Source: Lachnospiraceae bacterium (lineage in GTDB: Bacteria > Bacillota > Clostridia > Lachnospirales > Lachnospiraceae). Taken from it: a DNA stretch of 64,000 nucleotides. A program made the position numbers and the translations under genes. Of this stretch, positions 1-7,368 are shown piece by piece; positions within the stretch are counted from its first letter, which is position 1; every line of letters begins with the position of its first letter. The notes under the pieces were generated by a model, which ran no database searches, was not told the origin of the DNA, and saw only the letters and a program-made list of their open reading frames with translations. Location: assembly GCA_017526745.1 (NCBI GenBank), contig JAFXQX010000015.1, positions 81,899-145,898 on the forward strand, written 5' to 3'.

Positions 1-178
1 CTCGAAGAGCATCAAGGAAAAGGATTCGAACCTTGTGGGCAAGATGGTCAGCGAGGGAACGACGCCCAGACAGCTTACGGACCTGATCGGATCGCTGTGC
101 GACCTTACATCGGGATCGGGCGACAAGGGAACACCGGTCGTGCTCGTACAGGGATATTTCGATAACTATACGAACTGA
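1..178 (+). CDS. C-terminal fragment of an unrecognised protein
   Basis: An open frame enters from the left edge (frame beginning at base 2) and stops with TGA at 176-178, giving the last 58 residues of a protein. The tail is soluble-looking and ends in [16 protein letters not shown]. Codon use matches the rest of the window (GAC/GAT, CTT, GGA/GGC). I do not recognise the family from this fragment. No obvious rho-independent terminator follows; the next structure downstream is the large hairpin at 203-336. Confidence 0.6.
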   Translation, partial: SKSIKEKDSNLVGKMVSEGTTPRQLTDLIGSLCDLTSGSGDKGTPVVLVQGYFDNYTN

Positions 179-202
179 GTACGGCTAAAATCATACTATA
201 AC

Positions 203-336
203 GAAGAAGACTTACATGTTTGTACAAAAAGGCGCTTTCGCTCCTTCTACGGACGTTGCGTTACTAGACTTGATAAAACCTCGTCAAGTAACGACGTCCT
301 CTAAGGCTTTTTGTTACAAACATGTAAGTCTTCTTC
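203..336. repeat. Long imperfect inverted repeat (MITE-like hairpin element)
   Basis: The left arm from 203 (GAAGAAGACTTACATGTTTG) is mirrored by the right arm ending at 336 (CAAACATGTAAGTCTTCTTC). Pairing resumes nearer the centre: GGACGT at 251-256 pairs with ACGTCC at 294-299, and the GTTACTAGACTTG region pairs with CAAGTAAC around an ATAAAACCT loop at 273-281. The whole 134 bases could fold into one bulged stem. It has no transposase and no convincing gene; a 71-codon frame crossing it is a by-product. It is far longer than a rho-independent terminator and lacks a following T-run. A non-autonomous insertion element or a structured RNA are both possible. No target-site duplication is obvious at the edges. 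Confidence 0.7.
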
Positions 337-442
337 TGTTGTGTATACATCAAAGATGCTTCCGTTTAACAAGCGCAGACCCCTTCACAGGGTTTTATCG
401 GAATCACTTTGCTGTACTCCTTGATTACTGATTGCTCAGGTT

Positions 443-1288
443 TCAGATGTAACCGAGGGCCTTGAGCTTGTCGCAGACGGCGTCTGCTATGGCATCATAA
501 GAGGCCTGTGACAGATGGGTGTTGTCTTCGCTGTAGCCGTACCTGTTTATGAGGTTTATGCAGTCCATGTAGTGACTTCCGTAATGTGCCGCAAGATCGT
601 TGTTGATGGGAACATACAGATCACCGAGTCTCCACCTTGATGTCGTGCCGATGACTATGTAGTTGTTAACACCGCCGTTCTGGGCAAGGAAGTTATCGAT
701 CTGGCTGATGACCGGCGCAGTATTTGCGTTGGGTCCTTCATCAGGGCACCAGTCACATGATCCGACCCAGAAAATATATACCTTATCCGGGTCTATCTCC
801 TGACCTTTCTGGGTCTCGTCCCTGTACATCCAGAATATATCGTGCGTGTTATGTCCGTAGAATCCGTAGCCTTCGACCGGAACGCTGACCTTTTTTGACA
901 GCCTGACATACGGGGCATTGGCAAGGTTGTCGTCCTCATCACCCAGGGATCCCTGGGTAAGAGAGTCTCCGAGCCAGACTATGGCTTTGGGTTTTCCGGC
1001 TGATCTTTCCGATCCTTTTTCCGTTTCGGATAACTGTTCCGGGGCTGCGGCAGCAGCTTCTTCGGGTATATCCTCCACGACAGGCTCTTCAGCGGCCGGC
1101 TCCTCAGTTGCAGGCTCATCTGCAGCAGGCTCTTCTGCGACAGGTGCTTCTGTGGCAGCGGGTGCGGCATCAGTTTCGGTAACGACGGTTATCTCATTGT
1201 TTTTCGGTGCTTCGGATATGTTTTCGTCCGAACCGCATCCCGCAAGAAATGCTGCTGTTATCATTAATGCTGTGATCGTTTTTTTCAT
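443..1288 (-). CDS. SGNH/GDSL-type hydrolase lipoprotein
   Basis: Predicted surface-anchored esterase-like protein of 281 residues. The start at 1288 is chosen because AAGGAG lies just upstream on the minus strand and the product then begins with a lipoprotein signal peptide ending in LAGC (Cys18). Residues 19 to about 100 form an acidic Ala/Glu/Pro-rich linker with repeated EEPA-type units. The catalytic domain follows, with the block I serine in GDSLTQG (Ser109) and a block V Asp-x-x-His in DNTHLS (Asp255, His258). The usual GxND block III is replaced by a VGSCDW segment, so oxyanion-hole geometry may differ. Substrate is unknown; an O-acyl group on a surface glycan is a guess. It is divergent from the operon starting at 1374. 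Confidence 0.8.
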   Translation of the reverse strand: MKKTITALMITAAFLAGCGSDENISEAPKNNEITVVTETDAAPAATEAPVAEEPAADEPATEEPAAEEPVVEDIPEEAAAAAPEQLSETEKGSERSAGKPKAIVWLGDSLTQGSLGDEDDNLANAPYVRLSKKVSVPVEGYGFYGHNTHDIFWMYRDETQKGQEIDPDKVYIFWVGSCDWCPDEGPNANTAPVISQIDNFLAQNGGVNNYIVIGTTSRWRLGDLYVPINNDLAAHYGSHYMDCINLINRYGYSEDNTHLSQASYDAIADAVCDKLKALGYI

Positions 1289-1324
1289 ACTGTGCTCCTT
1301 TACTGTTTGACACCTATGGCATGT

Positions 1325-1354
1325 ATTATATGTTATAATGTGTTCAATGTGCAA
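1325..1354 (-). promoter_or_regulatory. Candidate sigma-A promoter for the SGNH lipoprotein gene
   Basis: On the minus strand TTGCAC (1354-1349) and TATAAT (1330-1325) are separated by 18 bases, about 35 bases upstream of the start codon at 1288. It physically overlaps the candidate plus-strand promoter, so the two divergent units may compete for polymerase. Based on consensus match only. Confidence 0.45.
1331..1339 (+). promoter_or_regulatory. Candidate extended -10 promoter for the 1374-6941 operon
   Basis: TGTTATAAT gives a perfect extended -10 element about 35 bases before the start codon at 1374. A TTGACA at 1307-1312 is present but spaced 21 bases away, too far for a standard pair, so recognition would rely on the TG extension. 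Consensus match only. Confidence 0.4.
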
Positions 1355-1373
1355 ATCATAAAGAGGGCGTGTC

Positions 1374-3119
1374 ATGGGATTTACTTTTTCGGATAAACTC
1401 ATCAGGAACAATCAGATAGTATTCATATACGAGGAATGCGCCACGACCGGAGTGTGCACTGTCGCAGGACAGGTCAGGGAAGATGTGGGGAAGGTGTTCG
1501 GCTCCCGTCCCATCGGGGTTGAGTACGCAAACTTTAAGGATACCGCCGATTTCTTTTCGTATCCGGTGTTCTTCGGAACCGTCGGAAACAGTGCGATACT
1601 GGATGCTCTTGCTAGGTCATCGGCCATCGACCTTTTTGCCATTGCCGGCGAAAAGGAAGTTTACATGATAAATGTCGTTGACGGCCTCGAGTTCGAAGGA
1701 TTCCGGTTCGAGTCTGCACTTGTCATCGCAGGCGCTGACGATCTCGGCACGATATACGGCCTTTACAGGATCTCGGAAATGATAGGGATCCCGGCCCTTT
1801 CCGACTGGATGGATATCATGCCGAAACGAAAGGACAAGCAGACCCTGTCGCCGATATCCCCGATCGTCTCCCCGGCACCTTCCGCTGCCTTCAGAGGTTT
1901 TGCGGTCGATGACGATAAGAAAGCACTTGCGGGCAAATGCAAAAAATACATCGAACTGTTGCTGAGGCTTCGGGGAAACACTCTTGTATGCAAAGATGAA
2001 ACGTGTGCGGCTATCGCCAATGAATACGGCATAAAGGTCAAAAGCAGTTGTGATGCGGCGTTCGAGCCTTCGTACCTTCCCAAACTGTCCGAGAAGGAAT
2101 ATGCGTATCTGGACCGGGAGGATCACGGGGAGCTGATACTTAATGCGCGCACTGTCTATGCCTGCGAATTCCCTCTTGCATATTTTCTGTCCGTTGCATA
2201 CGATGCCGGCAGATGGGGCTGTCCGGGAGAGGACAGCGCACATCTTTTTACCGAGGAGTTTGTAAAGTCCACGTTCCCGGAAAGGACGGAAGAAGAGTGC
2301 GAGGATATATGTTACATATTACTGGGATATACCGCGATCACCGAAGCATTTCCGATACTTGAACTGGGGAAGAGGACATACGAGGAACTTTCCTATTCGC
2401 AAAGGGAAGCCCTTATCGCACAGTGCGACGCGATGATAGATATGGCCTGCGGCATGCGGGATAAGAACAGCGGGGATGGCGAAGCGTTCTTCGGACTTGT
2501 ATATATTCCGGCCGTATTCAGCCTCAATATGGTCAGAATGTGGGCCCTTACCGGCCAAAATCATGCGCTTGCGGATGCGGGCTCCACGGCGGCAAACTAT
2601 TATGCCAAACGAATAAATGACAGCGTAAAACTGGACAGGAAGATCATCGCCAAGCTTCATGAAGTGATCGACGGAAAATGGAAGAAGATGGAGCTTCCGG
2701 TCCCGGTTAAGAATCCCGTGGTCCATACCGTCATCCCGTCCAAGACACCGGATCTTATGATCATGATCCCTGGCAGCGGAATGTGCGTGTCGGTCTCGGA
2801 GGCAGGCCCGGAGCCGCTTATCCTGCCGTATCCTTTAGGGGGCAGGGCAGATGCATGCTTTGAACTGTCTTCCGGATCTGAAGGAAAGATAAAGTATGAA
2901 CTGTCGGCAGATGATGACAGGATCGTATTATCCGAACAGGCGGGGAAGGTCAAATGCGGTAAGATCAGGAAAGTGTTCATAAGCCTTAACGAGATCGCAC
3001 CGGATACAAAAGGCCTTATAGGAACGATAACTGTTTCGTTCGAACGTGGAAGTGCTAATATACAGGTGGTCATTACCGATGACGCGGCGGATGATACACA
3101 GACACAGGAGGATGAGTGA
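1374..3119 (+). CDS. Short GH115-like (alpha-glucuronidase family) protein
   Basis: A 581-residue protein without signal peptide. Residues about 30-160 resemble the N-terminal domain of GH115 xylan alpha-1,2-glucuronidases, including the segment LVIAGADDLGTIYGLYRISE and a following SDWMDIMP. GH115 enzymes are normally around 800-1000 residues. Here the central barrel region is strongly reduced: after an AAFRGFAVDDD segment and ELLLRLRGN comes only a shortened helical region (about 250-440), then a beta-rich C-terminal part from about 450. It may be a degenerate binding protein or a minimal enzyme. The start is preceded by AGAGGG. The next gene overlaps its stop codon by one base. Family placement is by eye and moderate; activity is unproven. 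Confidence 0.6.
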   Translation: MGFTFSDKLIRNNQIVFIYEECATTGVCTVAGQVREDVGKVFGSRPIGVEYANFKDTADFFSYPVFFGTVGNSAILDALARSSAIDLFAIAGEKEVYMINVVDGLEFEGFRFESALVIAGADDLGTIYGLYRISEMIGIPALSDWMDIMPKRKDKQTLSPISPIVSPAPSAAFRGFAVDDDKKALAGKCKKYIELLLRLRGNTLVCKDETCAAIANEYGIKVKSSCDAAFEPSYLPKLSEKEYAYLDREDHGELILNARTVYACEFPLAYFLSVAYDAGRWGCPGEDSAHLFTEEFVKSTFPERTEEECEDICYILLGYTAITEAFPILELGKRTYEELSYSQREALIAQCDAMIDMACGMRDKNSGDGEAFFGLVYIPAVFSLNMVRMWALTGQNHALADAGSTAANYYAKRINDSVKLDRKIIAKLHEVIDGKWKKMELPVPVKNPVVHTVIPSKTPDLMIMIPGSGMCVSVSEAGPEPLILPYPLGGRADACFELSSGSEGKIKYELSADDDRIVLSEQAGKVKCGKIRKVFISLNEIAPDTKGLIGTITVSFERGSANIQVVITDDAADDTQTQEDE

Positions 3120-4735
3120 TGTCACAGGCAGCATTTGCAAGGATATTTTCTGACGGTGCCGTGCTTCAGCGCGGCAAAAAGATAAATGTCTGGGGATTTG
3201 CCGAAGCGGGGATCGCTCTTAGCGTCCGGCTCGGCGATAAAGTGTGCAATTGCCGTGCAGATGCGGACGGCAGATTTGACGCATCGTTTCCGCCTATGGA
3301 AAAAGGCGGGCCCTATGTCCTTTGTGTAACGGACGGGGACAAACAGGCGGCCGAAAGCCGGGATATCATGATCGGTGACGTTCTTTTGATATCCGGCCAG
3401 TCGAACATGGAATATCCCATGGAGAATGTCAGGGAATCATATCCTTCCGAGTGGGATGAGCCGAACGATCCGCTTCTTCGCTCATTCAAGGTCATTGAAA
3501 ACGGGGTGTTTACCGATACTCTTCCGGATGTGCTGACCGGCGAGTGGAAGAGCCTTTCAAAGGATTCCATAGATGCTATGTCCGCAGTCGGATACTTTAC
3601 GGCAAAACAGCTTCGCAGCAAGGAGGACGTTGCGGTAGGGCTTGTTGACATTTCGCTTGGCGGTGCACCGCTTGAAGCGTTCATGAGCCGGCAGATGCTT
3701 GAAGGATATGATGAGGCATTAAATGAAGCCAGGCCGTTTGAAGATGATGATTATAGAGAAGGAGTTCTTTCCGATAACGAAAGATATGAAAACGAGTGGT
3801 TAAGAGATCTTGATGAGGGCGACAGGGGACTTAAGGAGCATTTCGAGGATGGCCGGGCGATACTTGAGAAGGGAAGCCCGATAGTCCTTCCCGACTATTT
3901 TTCGGACACCGAACTTGACGCATTTTGCGGAAGCGTCTGGTTTGCAAGGACATTTGAGGTACCCGAAGAGTATGCCGCAAGAAAGGCAAAACTGTGGTTC
4001 GGGATCATTACCGATCTTGACAGCTGTTATGTGAACGGACAGTTTATCGGTAATACCGAGTTCACATACCCTTCGCGCAGGTATGAGATACCCGAAGGAC
4101 TTCTTCATGCGGGCACGAACACTGTTGTGTTCAGGATCGGCGTGGAAAAAGGCTATGGCAAGGTCGCACCCGGAAGACTGCTTGCAGTCATATTCGGAGA
4201 CGGTGTAAGAACGACCGACGGATATAACGAAGGCTTTGAAGGCGCCGATCACATTATCAGTCTTGGCGGACTGTGGAAGTATATCATCGGCAACAAGACA
4301 AAAGCCTCCCGGGACCAGATATTTGTCAACTGGAAACCGACTGCGCTGTTTTACGGTATGCTCGGCCCGCTTGCGGGATTTTCCATCAAGGCATTCGTGT
4401 TTTACCAGGGAGAGTCCAACTGCAGGAAATACAACGAATATGCGGATCTTACGAGAAGGTTTGTTATGGGCCTTCGCAAACTCTGGGATGATGATTTTTA
4501 CTATGTGTGCATTCAGCTCCCCGAGTTCGGACCGAGGATGGAAGAGATCACATACGATAAAGGAGTGGCCTGGCGCGGCCTTATGAAGGCGCAGGAAGAG
4601 GTCGTAAAGATTCCGGGTGCATTTCTCGTAAAGGCATACGGCACCGGAGAACTGAACGACCTGCATCCGCAGCGCAAGGCACCTTTGGGCCGTATGATCG
4701 CCGAGATACTGTACAAACTGCAGATAGGACCTTAG
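3119..4735 (+). CDS. Sialate O-acetylesterase-like SASA-domain enzyme
   Basis: Predicted cytoplasmic carbohydrate O-acetylesterase of 538 residues. The block I motif GQSNMEYPM carries the nucleophile Ser95, and the C-terminal DLHPQRK supplies Asp514 and His516. Between them sits an inserted beta-sandwich (about 270-390, with WFARTFEVPEE and AGTNTVVFRIG) of the GH2 sugar-binding type common in this family. The ATG at 3119 shares a base with the upstream stop and has an AGGAGG seven bases away. A GTG three bases earlier was judged less likely. Together with the GH115-like protein it suggests deacetylation of imported, acetylated, glucuronosylated xylan oligosaccharides or of a sialic-acid-like sugar. 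No signal peptide is visible. Confidence 0.82.
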   Translation: MSQAAFARIFSDGAVLQRGKKINVWGFAEAGIALSVRLGDKVCNCRADADGRFDASFPPMEKGGPYVLCVTDGDKQAAESRDIMIGDVLLISGQSNMEYPMENVRESYPSEWDEPNDPLLRSFKVIENGVFTDTLPDVLTGEWKSLSKDSIDAMSAVGYFTAKQLRSKEDVAVGLVDISLGGAPLEAFMSRQMLEGYDEALNEARPFEDDDYREGVLSDNERYENEWLRDLDEGDRGLKEHFEDGRAILEKGSPIVLPDYFSDTELDAFCGSVWFARTFEVPEEYAARKAKLWFGIITDLDSCYVNGQFIGNTEFTYPSRRYEIPEGLLHAGTNTVVFRIGVEKGYGKVAPGRLLAVIFGDGVRTTDGYNEGFEGADHIISLGGLWKYIIGNKTKASRDQIFVNWKPTALFYGMLGPLAGFSIKAFVFYQGESNCRKYNEYADLTRRFVMGLRKLWDDDFYYVCIQLPEFGPRMEEITYDKGVAWRGLMKAQEEVVKIPGAFLVKAYGTGELNDLHPQRKAPLGRMIAEILYKLQIGP

Positions 4736-4779
4736 GACGTTTGCAGACGGTGAGGCTGTGTGGTATTATGTGAGGCGGT

Positions 4780-5484
4780 ATGTTAAAAACTGGACGGAAT
4801 TTGGCCTTTGATGTACGGCTCTATGCTGCGGACACATCAGGTGACGGACAATTTTTTGACCGTTGGTACGCCCGCATGCCCGAAGCAAGAAGAACAAGGT
4901 GCGACAGGTTCCGGCAGGAAGCTGACCGGAAACGGTGCATCACGGCATATGCACTTTTGTCGTATGCGCTTTCCGATATCACCGGGACCTGCAGATATAC
5001 ATGGGACATGACAGAGGGAGCCGGAGGCAAACCTTATCTTACGGATATTCCGGTATCATTTAACATTTCACATGCGAAGGACCGGGTCATAGCAGCTCTT
5101 TCGCCGGCGGATGTCGGATGCGACGTGGAGTGCAAAAACAGAAACGCACTTATGGTCGCAAAGAGATTCTTTTCTCCCGACGAATATGCGTACCTTACCG
5201 CCGCACCTAATGAAGAGACCTTAAAACGCAGTTTTACCAGACTGTGGTCCATAAAGGAAAGCGTGGTAAAGTGCTGCGGCGAAGGGATCAGAATGCCTTT
5301 TTCCGATTTTTCCGTTGTGGATGATAAGGGACATATAAAAGATACCGTCACCGTTCCCGGGGCGGATGAAGAGTATCATATAAGGGAATTTGCGGCAGAA
5401 GGCATGTACTGCTACAGCCTTTGCAGCGTATACGACAGGATAGAGGACGATATCAGACGCATAGATTGCGATAGGATGATATGA
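4780..5484 (+). CDS. Sfp-type 4'-phosphopantetheinyl transferase
   Basis: Transfers phosphopantetheine from CoA to a carrier-protein serine. The family signatures are clear: NISHAKD (about 95), the Mg-binding DVGCDVE (Asp115, Glu117) and LWSIKESVVK (Trp156 to Lys164). At 234 residues it has normal length for the Sfp/AcpT type rather than the short AcpS type. The ribosome binding site is weak (GAGGCGG right before ATG). It sits 44 bases after the esterase gene and overlaps the next frame at its stop. No carrier protein, NRPS or PKS gene lies in the window, so the target is elsewhere; it may serve fatty-acid ACP or a secondary-metabolite carrier. Confidence 0.85.
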   Translation: MLKTGRNLAFDVRLYAADTSGDGQFFDRWYARMPEARRTRCDRFRQEADRKRCITAYALLSYALSDITGTCRYTWDMTEGAGGKPYLTDIPVSFNISHAKDRVIAALSPADVGCDVECKNRNALMVAKRFFSPDEYAYLTAAPNEETLKRSFTRLWSIKESVVKCCGEGIRMPFSDFSVVDDKGHIKDTVTVPGADEEYHIREFAAEGMYCYSLCSVYDRIEDDIRRIDCDRMI

Positions 5485-5513
5485 ACGTTTCCAAACGAGG
5501 AGATGATTGGATA

Positions 5514-6941
5514 ATGAGCGTAAATGATTCAGATCACTTTTTGAACCGGCCGGTTTCGATGAACGAGCAGAACAATCTTCTGCAGATAGAGGAGCACATG
5601 TATATCCTTGATGATGTGCAAAAGCCCAATGTCTTCAGAAACATGTTCCCCTATTCGGAAGTGCCGAAGATCCCTTTCAATGACAGGATCGTTCCCCATA
5701 ATATGCCGAAGGAGATCTGGATAACGGATACCACATTCCGTGACGGACAGCAGTCAAGGGCACCGTACACGACCGAGCAGATAGTTACCATCTACGACTA
5801 TCTTCACAAGCTCGGCGGCCCCAACGGAATGATCAAGGCGAGCGAGTTCTTCCTGTATTCGAAGAAGGACAGGGATGCGGTCGTAAAGTGCATGGAGCGC
5901 GGCTACAAGTTCCCGGAAGTCACTAGCTGGATCAGGGCCAGCAAGGAAGATTTCAAGCTTGTCAAAGAGCTCGGAATGCCGGAGACCGGAATACTGGTCA
6001 GTTGCAGTGATTACCATATATTCTTGAAACTGAAGATGACAAGGCGCCAGGCCATGGACCACTATTTGAGCGTTGTAAGGGACTGCCTCGAAGAGGGTAT
6101 CTCGGTCAGATGTCATCTTGAAGATATCACAAGAGCGGATATATACGGTTATGTCGTGCCTTTCTGCGTTGAGCTCATGAAGCTTCGCGAGGAATACAAC
6201 ATCCCGATCAAGGTGCGTGCGTGCGACACGATGGGGTATGGTGTCAACTATCCCGGTGCCGTTATCCCCAGAAGCGTTCAGGGTATCATCTATGCGATAC
6301 ATACCCATGCGGGAGTACCGTGTGAACTTATCGAGTGGCACGGACATAATGATTTTTACAAGGCGGTATCGAACTCAACGACGGCATGGCTGTACGGATG
6401 CTGCGGTGTCAACACATCGCTGTTCGGAATAGGAGAGCGGACCGGCAACACTCCCCTTGAGGCAATGGTATTTGAGTATGCCCAGCTTCGCGGGACCCTG
6501 AACGGCATGGATACAACGGTGATCACCGAACTCGCCGAGTACTATGAGAAGGAGATCGGGTACGAGATCCCGCCGAGGACTCCGTTCGTCGGCAAGAACT
6601 TTAACGTGACCCGCGCCGGGATACACGCAGACGGACTGCTGAAGAATGAAGAGATCTATAACATATTCGATACAGAGAAATTCCTGAACCGTCCGGTGCT
6701 GTGCGCCGTCTCCAACACATCGGGACTTGCGGGCATCGCTCATTGGATCAACACATATTACAAACTGAAGGAAGACAGGCAGTATCAGAAGAACGATACC
6801 CTTATCACCGAACTGAAAAAATGGGTAGATGAGCAGTACGATGAGGGAAGGGTCACAGTACTTACTGACGACGAACTTGTCGCGCAGATCGACAAGGTAT
6901 GCGAAAAGCTCGGCCTTACCAGGCCTTCCGACAGGACCTAG
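5514..6941 (+). CDS. HMGL-like (2-isopropylmalate synthase-type) enzyme
   Basis: Cytosolic acyl-CoA/2-oxoacid condensing or lyase enzyme of the DRE-TIM metallolyase family, 475 residues from this start. The DRE-like motif appears as TTFRDGQQSRAPYT and the metal-binding His pair in WHGHNDFYKAVSN. A C-terminal helical subdomain is present, but the LeuA regulatory dimer domain of leucine-inhibited synthases is not recognisable. An AGGAG at 5498-5502 favours the start at 5514; an alternative ATG at 5481 overlaps the upstream stop (ATGA) and would add 11 residues. It may be an IPMS, homocitrate/citramalate synthase or another family member; active-site specificity cannot be read by eye. A terminator follows directly. 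Confidence 0.75.
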   Translation: MSVNDSDHFLNRPVSMNEQNNLLQIEEHMYILDDVQKPNVFRNMFPYSEVPKIPFNDRIVPHNMPKEIWITDTTFRDGQQSRAPYTTEQIVTIYDYLHKLGGPNGMIKASEFFLYSKKDRDAVVKCMERGYKFPEVTSWIRASKEDFKLVKELGMPETGILVSCSDYHIFLKLKMTRRQAMDHYLSVVRDCLEEGISVRCHLEDITRADIYGYVVPFCVELMKLREEYNIPIKVRACDTMGYGVNYPGAVIPRSVQGIIYAIHTHAGVPCELIEWHGHNDFYKAVSNSTTAWLYGCCGVNTSLFGIGERTGNTPLEAMVFEYAQLRGTLNGMDTTVITELAEYYEKEIGYEIPPRTPFVGKNFNVTRAGIHADGLLKNEEIYNIFDTEKFLNRPVLCAVSNTSGLAGIAHWINTYYKLKEDRQYQKNDTLITELKKWVDEQYDEGRVTVLTDDELVAQIDKVCEKLGLTRPSDRT

Positions 6942-6948
6942 ATCAGAC

Positions 6949-6977
6949 AACGGGAACGGTTCTTCCGTTCCCGTTTT
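6949..6977 (+). terminator. Rho-independent terminator after the HMGL-like gene
   Basis: An 11-bp perfect stem (AACGGGAACGG / CCGTTCCCGTT) with a five-base loop, running into a short T-run. It lies 8 bases after the stop codon and separates this operon from the metal-efflux promoter at 7007. Confidence 0.85.
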
Positions 6978-7006
6978 ACAGTCCGGCAAAAGATCTGAAA
7001 AAGGTG

Positions 7007-7034
7007 TTGACATGATCGCGAAAGGATGTATAAT
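7007..7034 (+). promoter_or_regulatory. Sigma-A promoter of the metal efflux operon
   Basis: Perfect TTGACA (7007-7012) and perfect TATAAT (7029-7034) with a 16-base spacer. The expected transcription start is near 7041, at the edge of the inverted repeat 7042-7065. A consensus promoter of this strength is expected to need a repressor. Confidence 0.85.
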
Positions 7035-7041
7035 AAAATCA

Positions 7042-7065
7042 ACATATGAACAAATGCTCATATGT
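7042..7065. promoter_or_regulatory. ArsR/SmtB-type operator
   Basis: Perfect inverted repeat ACATATGA - 8 bases - TCATATGT immediately downstream of the -10 box. The layout and the ATATGAACA/TGCTCATAT core resemble the 12-2-12 operators bound by SmtB/CzrA/CadC regulators. The likely ligand-controlled repressor is the ArsR-family protein at 9446-9739, encoded at the end of the same metal block. Binding there would cover the transcription start. Confidence 0.75.
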
Positions 7066-7104
7066 CAAAACTAAAATCATCAGGACATACAAAGGAGATA
7101 AGAA

Positions 7105-7332
7105 ATGGCAAAGACATACAGTATCGAAGTAGACTGCGCAAACTGTGCAAACAAGATGGAGCAGGCAGCAAAGGAAACAAAAGGAGTCAAGGACGCATCC
7201 GTTAATTTCATGGCCCTGAAGATGCATGTCGAATTTGAGGAAGGCATCAAGGGACACGAGGAACTTGACGTTATGAAAGAAGTCCGCAAGAACTGCAAGA
7301 AGGTCGAAGACGACTGCGAAATATACATATAA
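7105..7332 (+). CDS. Stand-alone HMA-domain metal-binding protein
   Basis: A 75-residue ferredoxin-fold heavy-metal-associated protein with the metal site CANC (VDCANCANKME) in the first loop. Acidic patches and two further cysteines (KNCKK, DDCE) follow near the C terminus. A strong AAAGGAG ribosome binding site precedes the ATG. The downstream P1B ATPase lacks an N-terminal HMA domain, so this small protein probably supplies that function in trans as a metallochaperone or regulatory domain. It is the first gene after the operator, 36 bases from the ATPase gene. Confidence 0.85.
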   Translation: MAKTYSIEVDCANCANKMEQAAKETKGVKDASVNFMALKMHVEFEEGIKGHEELDVMKEVRKNCKKVEDDCEIYI

Positions 7333-7368
7333 TGGAACAGTGGGAACTGTTCCACTCGGAGAATTCTT

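Noticed and set aside
203..336. Integron attC site
   Set aside because: The arms lack the RYYYAAC/GTTRRRY core boxes in the right places, the stem is near-perfect at its outer ends, and no integrase or cassette array is present.
216..431. 71-codon open frame across the hairpin
   Set aside because: Its first 120 bases are hairpin arms, there is no ribosome binding site, and composition is unlike real genes here.
3800..4666. 288-codon minus-strand frame
   Set aside because: It is fully antisense to the SASA esterase, with no ribosome binding site or domain; it results from codon bias.
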